From assembly GCA_964579305.1 (NCBI GenBank), contig CAZOGY010000125.1, positions 1 through 10,791 on the forward strand: 10,791 nt of DNA. The letters run 5' to 3'. The stretch comes from JBCBWG01 sp964579305. GTDB taxonomy: Bacteria; Pseudomonadota; Alphaproteobacteria; Rhizobiales; Hyphomicrobiaceae. Under the pieces are notes generated by a model. The model was not told the origin of the DNA. It was given only the letters and a program-made list of their open reading frames with translations, and did no database searches. Made by a program: the position numbers and the translations under genes. This document shows positions 6,423 through 10,791 of the stretch, piece by piece; positions within the stretch are counted from its first letter, which is position 1; the number at the start of each line of letters is the position of its first letter.

Positions 6423-7781
6423 ATGATGCGCGCAGTTTCGACAAAGAGTTTTGCGGCCGCGGGGGCGATGTTGATCACCGCGAGCGCTGCGTTCGCGTGT
6501 CCAAATGCGCCTGGCATCGGTGAGCGCGCCGCGACCGGCGCGGCTGCGGATTGCCTGGAGCTTGTCCAGAAAACGGCGGGTTCGGATAAGTCATCGGCGC
6601 CGAAGGGATATTCGGTCCATGATGCGCTCAATTGGGTTGAGCGGGAACTGAAGGCGCGCAACGCCAAACCCCAGCCGGCTGTCAAACCTGCAAACCTGTC
6701 TGATATGATTGGGCAAATGATCGTGGTCGGCCTGCCTGGACGATCGGTCCGGGATGCTGGCGTCAAGGCCGTTTTGAAGCAATTGCGCGCGGGTGAAATC
6801 GGCGGTGTTTTGCTGACGCGTGGGAATATTCGCTCGCCACGGCAACTGAAAAATTTGACCGCCGCATTGAAAGCGGCAGCCAAGACCTATGTGCCATTGA
6901 TCCAGGTTGATCAGGAGGGCGGGCGCGTGCAGCGGCTCGACCGTCGCAATGGCCACCGGCTTGCGGCGCTGCCGTCTGCCATCAATATGGCGCGCTCAAC
7001 GCCTCCAAATGAAGCTTTCAAGCAATATAAACGTGCGGCCGGTGTGCTGGCCGATGCCGGTATCAACGTCAACCTCGGACCCGTCGTTGACCTGAATATC
7101 AATCCGCGCAATCCCGATATCGCGCGTTGGGGACGCAGTTACGGCAAGTCAGCCGATCTTGTTACGCTCTATGCGACGGTTTTCGTCAGGGCTCACGAGG
7201 AACAAGGCGTTCTGACGGTTGCCAAACATTTCCCAGGACAGGGCACGATGTCGGTTGATCCGCACAAGGCCTTGCCGGATGTGAGCGAAAGCTGGAGCAG
7301 TCACGAACTGTCGCCGTTTCAGCGTCTCATTAATGCGCCAAATCCCGTGCCGATGATTATGGTGGGGCATGTCTATCACCGAGGTTTGTCGGGTGGCGCG
7401 AAGCTGCCAGCAAGTCTATCGCCGGGCGTCGTGACCAAGCTTCTGCGAGAGCGGCTGCGGTTTGAAGGCGTGGTTATGACCGACGATTTGGAAATGAGTG
7501 GTGCCAGCCGCGGTTTCGAGTTTCATGAGCGCATCGTGCGGGCTGTGAATGCTGGCAACGACATCTTGTTGTTTGCGAACTTGCGCGGCGCCCGTGACCA
7601 CGGAACGCGGATCCACGACGTGATCAAATCGGCTGTGGAAGACGGTCGAATTGAGCGCACGCGCATTGAAGACGCCTACCGCCGGATCGCTGCCATGAAG
7701 CTGCGTTTCCTGGCAAAGCGCAAAGTGGATGGTCAGGGCCGCGTTCCCAAAACCGACGTTGATCGCACGGCGACAAAATAA
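6423..7781 (+). CDS. Exported NagZ-like glycoside hydrolase family 3 protein
   Basis: The product is 452 aa. ATG 6423 is preferred to ATG 6426 because AGGA (6410-6413) is 9 nt upstream. Residues 1-26 form a signal peptide with likely cleavage AFA|C. The GH3 TIM-barrel spans about 93-430. Diagnostic motifs are QVDQEGGRVQRL (161-172), the RSYG substrate segment (238-241), KHFPGQG (268-274) followed by D279-P-H281, the His-Asp general acid/base dyad of the beta-N-acetylglucosaminidase clade, and VMTDDLEM (351-358) with D354 as probable nucleophile. There is no GH3 C-terminal beta-sandwich. This fits a beta-N-acetylhexosaminidase acting on peptidoglycan or chitin-type sugars. Classical Gram-negative NagZ is cytoplasmic; here the signal peptide and an extra segment with C27 and C44 point to export. 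Probably co-transcribed with the META gene. Confidence 0.88.
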   Translation: MMRAVSTKSFAAAGAMLITASAAFACPNAPGIGERAATGAAADCLELVQKTAGSDKSSAPKGYSVHDALNWVERELKARNAKPQPAVKPANLSDMIGQMIVVGLPGRSVRDAGVKAVLKQLRAGEIGGVLLTRGNIRSPRQLKNLTAALKAAAKTYVPLIQVDQEGGRVQRLDRRNGHRLAALPSAINMARSTPPNEAFKQYKRAAGVLADAGINVNLGPVVDLNINPRNPDIARWGRSYGKSADLVTLYATVFVRAHEEQGVLTVAKHFPGQGTMSVDPHKALPDVSESWSSHELSPFQRLINAPNPVPMIMVGHVYHRGLSGGAKLPASLSPGVVTKLLRERLRFEGVVMTDDLEMSGASRGFEFHERIVRAVNAGNDILLFANLRGARDHGTRIHDVIKSAVEDGRIERTRIEDAYRRIAAMKLRFLAKRKVDGQGRVPKTDVDRTATK

Positions 7782-7804
7782 ACCGGGCTTGAAAGGTTTC
7801 CAGG

Positions 7805-8218
7805 ATGTTTGTTCCGGTAAAAGTTGGCGTTTTGAGCGCGGCGCTTTTTGCGGCCGGGGTATCAACAGCGGCCTGTCAGGGCACGACCATGAAAGTTGAG
7901 GATCTACAAGGGCGCTGGGTCCTGCAGTCGGTGAACGGCCAGCCGGCCGAGTCCAAGCCTGAGGTTTATTTCGAAATTTCGGGCGACAAGATCAGCGGCT
8001 ACGACGGTTGCAACCGTTTTGGCGGGTCAACCAGCCAGCTTGGCCGCGTGTTTTCGACCCGCCGCGGTTGCCCGCCCGATTTCGTCGCGCCGATCGATAC
8101 CAGCCGGTTGGAAGCGCAATTGACATCCGGGCAGCGCGATGGTGACACGCTGTCGCTCCCGCTGCTCGGCGCCGAGGCCGGCGGTACCGTCGTTTTCCAG
8201 CGCAGCGACGCGCAATAA
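7805..8218 (+). CDS. META (HslJ-like) domain protein, exported
   Basis: The product is 137 aa. It has a signal peptide (residues 1-23) ending STAAC; a lipoprotein attachment at C24 is possible, but the lipobox is poor (TAAC). The META domain occupies about 31-133: LQGRWVLQSVNGQ (34-46), then the signature GYDGCNRFGG (65-74), and a second cysteine C89 in RRGCPP that could pair with C69. HslJ-type META proteins are small envelope proteins linked to heat-shock, novobiocin resistance or motility phenotypes; a biochemical activity is not established. The ATG is supported by AAAGG (7792-7796), 8 nt upstream. The gene starts 23 bp after the GH3 stop codon, so the two probably share a transcript. Confidence 0.85.
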   Translation: MFVPVKVGVLSAALFAAGVSTAACQGTTMKVEDLQGRWVLQSVNGQPAESKPEVYFEISGDKISGYDGCNRFGGSTSQLGRVFSTRRGCPPDFVAPIDTSRLEAQLTSGQRDGDTLSLPLLGAEAGGTVVFQRSDAQ

Positions 8219-8262
8219 ATTCTAACTGTTGTTTTAGCGCGGGCGGGAAATCGTGCGCGGTC

Positions 8263-8298
8263 CTGGGCACTGCGTGAGCTGGGCACTGCGTGAGCTGG
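8263..8298. repeat. 16-bp tandem duplication (2.25 copies)
   Basis: CTGGGCACTGCGTGAG occurs at 8263-8278 and 8279-8294 without mismatch, followed by a partial third copy CTGG (8295-8298). It lies 45 bp after the META gene stop in a non-coding region. A recent replication-slippage duplication is the simplest reading. Confidence 0.9.
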
Positions 8299-8589
8299 CC
8301 AAACCTTGTTCAGGCGGTTCGTGGCGGTCTTCCTTGCCGTTCAGCTTTTCGCGCTTGCGGAACACTCAAGCAAATACGGGCATTACAACTTGGGCCGCGT
8401 GCGCAAAGGCATGGGGCGCGGTTTGCTTGTGCGCCAGGCTTTGTTGCGGACTGAGACACCTGCATTCATCGCCCTGACATGTTCATTGTGCCAATCGTCG
8501 GCTTGCCTGTTTGAGAAGGTCGACAACGACGACACCGTCGGCCTGGAGCGTTATCCGCACACTCGTGACCGCAATCGCGGTCCACCGGT

Positions 8590-8640
8590 CGGATCAAGAT
8601 GCTCTATCATTTGGGGAATAGAGCAATTTCATCCGATCCG
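8590..8640 (+). promoter_or_regulatory. Nested stem-loop in the OmpA-like gene leader
   Basis: TGCTCTAT (8600-8607) and ATAGAGCA (8618-8625) form a perfect 8-bp stem with a 10-nt loop. CGGATC (8590-8595) and GATCCG (8635-8640) form an outer 6-bp stem around it. The structure ends 57 nt before the GTG start. It may be a leader RNA element or an operator; no T-tract suggests termination. Confidence 0.45.
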
Positions 8641-8697
8641 AGAAGCGCCAAGCGGCTCCGTAAGATTGGGTATTGCTCGAGAGGTTCGGAGGAAACC

Positions 8698-9912
8698 GTG
8701 ACATCAATCCAAGCAATCGTGTGCCGCAGCGCACAGGCAGCGTTGGCGTTCGCAAGTCTGTCGCTTGTCGCCGCCACACCGTCGCTCGCCCGTCCAGCGC
8801 CACACACCGCTGGCCATACGATCGCAGGCGGCAACGCGTTGATCCAAGTGCAACGCGGTGCCTTGCGCCCCGTCGAAGTGCGCAGGCGATTGGCCGATCG
8901 TGGCTACCGCCGTATCCAAATCCTGGAAAACAACCCGCCGTTTCTTGTCGAAGCGTGTCGTGACGGGGAGCTCTTCGAACTGCGCGTCGGGCGGCGCGGC
9001 CGCGTGCGCAATGCACGTGTCGTTGGCAATTGTGGCCGCAGCCGGCGGTTTGGCGCCCAGTCCCGGACTATCCGTGAATTGCGACGTTCGGGGTATTCGC
9101 GGATCGAAGCCGTTCGCGAGCGCGGCAACGTCACGGTGTTTGAAGCGTGTCGTGGCTATAACCGCGAGCGCATCGTGGTTGAGCGGGACGGTGACATCCG
9201 CCGGCGTCGGCGCATTGGCGCTTGCTTGCAAAACCGCAATCAGATTGCGGGGCCAGCCACCGGGCGCCGCCGGCCAGCGCGCCGCAATGTGTCGGAAGCC
9301 GATGCACGACGCACATTGTCCAACCGCCGTTACTATAACGTTCGCCTGACTGACACGCGTCCTCGCCGGCTTGTGTTTGAAGCCTGCCGCGGCATTCGCC
9401 AGTTCCGCGTGGGCGTCGATCGGGACAACGGCAATCTGGTTGGCCGCCGCCGCATTGGGTGGTGTGAGCGGCCGCGCAATCGCCGCCCGGTTCGCATCAC
9501 GCGTCCGCAAATCGATTTCAACGCATCGAGCCGCCTGCGCGCCACGACCTGCCAGGACGCATTCGATTATCTTCTGGCGCAGGATAAGGTCTATTTCTCC
9601 ACGGCCAGCGCGGAAATCCGTGAGGAGAGCGTGCCGCTGTTGCGCCGTGTCGCGCGGGTTGCGCAACGCTGCCCCGATGCAACGCTCATTATCGGCGGGC
9701 ACACGGATTCAACGGGTTCCGATGAGCTGAACCAGGAGCTTTCTGAGGACCGTGCATTGTCGGTGGTGCAGTTTCTGCGCCGGACCGGTATCAGCCGGAA
9801 CCGTGTGAGCGGGATCGGCTATGGCGAACGTCGGCCGGTGGCCTCGAACGCAACAACGCAGGGTCGCGCGCTCAACCGGCGGATCGAGTTCCTTGTGGAA
9901 TGGGACGGCTAA
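8698..9912 (+). CDS. OmpA-family C-terminal protein with three Arg-rich two-cysteine repeats
   Basis: The product is 404 aa. GTG 8698 is chosen because GGAGGA (8688-8693) is ideally placed and a signal peptide begins there (residues 1-31, cleavage near PSLA). An upstream in-frame ATG at 8599 would bury this signal. Three repeats of about 60 residues follow (54-112, 119-176, 197-256), each with an L-x-x-x-G/R-Y helix end, an EACR motif and a closing IG-x-C or VGNC; cysteine pairs are C87/C112, C151/C176 and C230/C256. The pattern resembles PepSY-like modules but I do not recognise a named family. The C-terminal OmpA domain (about 285-401) has GHTDSTG (334-340), D337 and R395 in ALNRRIEF, the usual peptidoglycan diaminopimelate contacts. 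There is no beta-barrel, so it is probably a periplasmic peptidoglycan-bound protein. The repeat region is strongly basic. Confidence 0.88.
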   Translation: MTSIQAIVCRSAQAALAFASLSLVAATPSLARPAPHTAGHTIAGGNALIQVQRGALRPVEVRRRLADRGYRRIQILENNPPFLVEACRDGELFELRVGRRGRVRNARVVGNCGRSRRFGAQSRTIRELRRSGYSRIEAVRERGNVTVFEACRGYNRERIVVERDGDIRRRRRIGACLQNRNQIAGPATGRRRPARRNVSEADARRTLSNRRYYNVRLTDTRPRRLVFEACRGIRQFRVGVDRDNGNLVGRRRIGWCERPRNRRPVRITRPQIDFNASSRLRATTCQDAFDYLLAQDKVYFSTASAEIREESVPLLRRVARVAQRCPDATLIIGGHTDSTGSDELNQELSEDRALSVVQFLRRTGISRNRVSGIGYGERRPVASNATTQGRALNRRIEFLVEWDG

Positions 9913-9940
9913 GTAGCGCACTGCATTGACAAAATTTTCA

Positions 9941-9980
9941 ATCGGCCGACAGCGTTCGGCCGGTTGGCAGCCGTTTTTTT
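9941..9980 (+). terminator. Intrinsic terminator after the OmpA-like gene
   Basis: CGGCCGA (9943-9949) and TCGGCCG (9956-9962) form a strong 7-bp stem with a 6-nt loop. A second, overlapping hairpin CGGTT-GGC-AGCCG (9961-9973) runs directly into seven T residues (9974-9980). The hairpin plus T-tract is the usual intrinsic terminator form and separates this gene from the nuo operon. Confidence 0.65.
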
Positions 9981-10009
9981 CAAGGCATGAGACAAACAGC
10001 CGAGGCCGC

Positions 10010-10076
10010 CTGCGTTGCACCGCGTCAAACCCTGCGCTACGTCGTCAGAACGACGAGATGCGACGTGGCAACGCAG
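10010..10076 (+). promoter_or_regulatory. Folded leader upstream of nuoA
   Basis: A perfect 9-bp inverted repeat (CTGCGTTGC 10010-10018, GCAACGCAG 10068-10076) encloses a 5-bp stem with one G-U (10022-10026 with 10057-10061) and an inner hairpin CGTCGT-CAGA-ACGACG (10040-10055). The outer right arm runs into the nuoA Shine-Dalgarno AGAGGA (10075-10080), so folding could limit ribosome access. A regulatory role is inference. Confidence 0.45.
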
Positions 10077-10088
10077 AGGACATCGGTT

Positions 10089-10454
10089 TTGGAACAGCTC
10101 GCGGCCGACTATTTGCCGGTTCTGATTTTTATCGGCGTCAGTCTTGCCATCACGGCGGCGATCATGATCGCACCGTTTCTGGTTGCTGTGCGTAACCCTG
10201 ATCCCGAGAAGGTGTCGGCCTACGAATGCGGCTTCAACGCGTTTGATGATGCGCGCATGAAGTTTGACGTGCGGTTCTACTTGGTTGCGATCCTGTTCAT
10301 TATTTTTGATCTGGAGATCGCGTTCTTGTTTCCTTGGGCCGTTGCGTTCGGCGATATTGGACTGTTCGGTTTTTGGTCAATGATGGCCTTCTTGGCGGTG
10401 CTGACGATCGGCTTCATCTACGAATGGAAAAAGGGCGCGCTGGAATGGGATTGA
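10089..10454 (+). CDS. nuoA: NADH-quinone oxidoreductase subunit A
   Basis: NuoA is a membrane subunit of respiratory complex I, which couples NADH oxidation and quinone reduction to proton transfer. The TTG at 10089 gives MEQLAADYLP and 121 aa, the normal length; an ATG at 9987 would add 34 unrelated residues. AGAGGA (10075-10080) is 8 nt upstream and supports TTG. Three membrane segments are visible (about 9-34, 61-84, 92-112). The conserved loop holds RNPDPEKVSAYECGFNAFDD with C47, corresponding to the conformationally active ND3 loop, and TM2 carries FDLEIAFLFPW with D74 and E76. The C-terminus YEWKKGALEW is typical of alphaproteobacteria. It is the first gene of the nuo operon and overlaps nuoB by 10 bp. 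Confidence 0.96.
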   Translation: MEQLAADYLPVLIFIGVSLAITAAIMIAPFLVAVRNPDPEKVSAYECGFNAFDDARMKFDVRFYLVAILFIIFDLEIAFLFPWAVAFGDIGLFGFWSMMAFLAVLTIGFIYEWKKGALEWD

Positions 10455-10791
10455 TCGTTCCGCCGACGGTTGTGTTCGACAAGCCGAGTGAGGGCGCGCC
10501 GGGCGGTTCGGCGATGGCGCCAAGCCCGGTTGCGAGCGAGGCGCACGCCAAATTCTTCTCAGAGATCAACAACGAGTTGGCCGACAAGGGCTTCCTTGTC
10601 ACCACCACCGACGATCTCATCAACTGGGCGCGCACCGGCTCGCTGATGTGGATGACGTTTGGCCTGGCCTGCTGCGCGGTTGAGATGATGCAGGCGTCCA
10701 TGCCGCGATACGATCTGGAGCGGTTCGGCTTCGCGCCGCGCGCCTCGCCGCGCCAGTCGGACGTGATGATCGTGGCCGGTACGCTCACTAA
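10445..10791 (+). CDS. nuoB: NADH-quinone oxidoreductase subunit B (partial, 3' end outside window)
   Basis: The first 115 residues are present. NuoB is the peripheral-arm subunit of complex I that holds cluster N2, the last iron-sulfur centre before quinone. Recognisable segments are ELADKGFLVTTTDDLINWAR (44-63), WMTFGLACCAVEMM (69-82) with C76 and C77, the first two of the four N2 ligands, and MPRYDLERFG..PRASPRQSD (86-106). The remaining ligands lie beyond the edge. The ATG at 10445 overlaps the end of nuoA by 10 bp, and only a distant AAGGG precedes it, so translation is probably coupled to nuoA. The N-terminal 35 residues are poorly conserved and Pro/Ala-rich, as often in alphaproteobacterial NuoB. 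Confidence 0.96.
   Translation, partial: MGLIVPPTVVFDKPSEGAPGGSAMAPSPVASEAHAKFFSEINNELADKGFLVTTTDDLINWARTGSLMWMTFGLACCAVEMMQASMPRYDLERFGFAPRASPRQSDVMIVAGTLT

Larger units (their letters stand above)
8219..8697. other. Intergenic region before the OmpA-like gene
   Basis: These 479 bp hold a perfect short tandem duplication (8263-8298), a nested stem-loop (8590-8640) and the strong ribosome binding site of the OmpA-like gene. A 131-codon frame from TTG 8306 to TGA 8701 crosses it, with a vaguely signal-like start and a 4-bp GTGA overlap with the next gene. It has no ribosome binding site, no family resemblance and deteriorating codon use, so I do not call it. Confidence 0.55.

Noticed and set aside
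8306..8701. 131-codon frame with a signal-like start and GTGA overlap with the OmpA-like gene
   Set aside because: TTG start without a ribosome binding site, no recognisable family, rare codons in its second half, and it crosses the tandem-repeat-flanked spacer and the leader stem-loop. Conservation in relatives would change this view.
8704..9702. 332-codon minus-strand frame opposite the OmpA-like gene
   Set aside because: A shadow of the GC-rich coding strand; the plus strand has the signal peptide, repeats and OmpA motifs.
9925..9942. FNR/FixK-type box (TTGA..TCAA) before nuoA
   Set aside because: The half-sites are 8 nt apart instead of the 6 nt required (TTGAT-N4-ATCAA), and a terminator lies between it and nuoA.
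9926..9954. Promoter based on the perfect -35 TTGACA at 9926-9931
   Set aside because: No -10 resembling TATAAT at 16-18 bp, and the position falls within the terminator hairpin.

Overview
The window reads as chromosomal DNA of a GC-rich alphaproteobacterium. The best evidence is the right edge, where NuoA and the start of NuoB carry motifs typical of alphaproteobacterial complex I (YECGF and EWKKGALEW in NuoA; LACCAVEMM and MPRYDLERFG in NuoB). The Shine-Dalgarno sites and the GTG/TTG starts fit this. The genus cannot be fixed from the sequence alone.

Layout from left to right. Positions 1-156 hold an imperfect palindrome and no gene. Two minus-strand genes follow: an SRPBCC (START-like) protein (877-1335) and, 54 bp downstream of it, an exported von Willebrand A protein (157-822). 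A pirin-family cupin (1531-2451) diverges from them. A tRNA-Asp(GUC) with encoded CCA lies at 2622-2698 behind a good sigma-70-type promoter.

From 3237 to 9912, all on the plus strand, come five consecutive genes whose products all have N-terminal export signals: a trypsin-like S1 protease; an HExxH zincin fused to three PAN/apple-like repeats; a NagZ-like GH3 glycosidase followed 23 bp later by a META/HslJ protein; and an OmpA-C protein with three arginine-rich two-cysteine repeats. A hairpin/T-tract terminator closes this stretch. The nuo operon then begins with nuoA (TTG start, 10089) and a 5'-truncated view of nuoB, which overlaps nuoA by 10 bp and runs off the window.

The five exported proteins look like an envelope-facing set: two probable peptidases, a glycosidase matching the peptidoglycan/amino-sugar clade of GH3, a small META protein and a probable peptidoglycan anchor. 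Only the GH3-META pair is spaced like an operon; the others have their own long 5' regions, so a joint pathway is inference. These intergenic regions are rich in palindromes and contain two perfect short tandem duplications. I see no transposase, integrase, CRISPR array or defence system. The points most worth following up are the zincin-PAN fusion, the Arg/Cys repeat OmpA protein, the palindrome at the protease promoter and the folded nuo leader.
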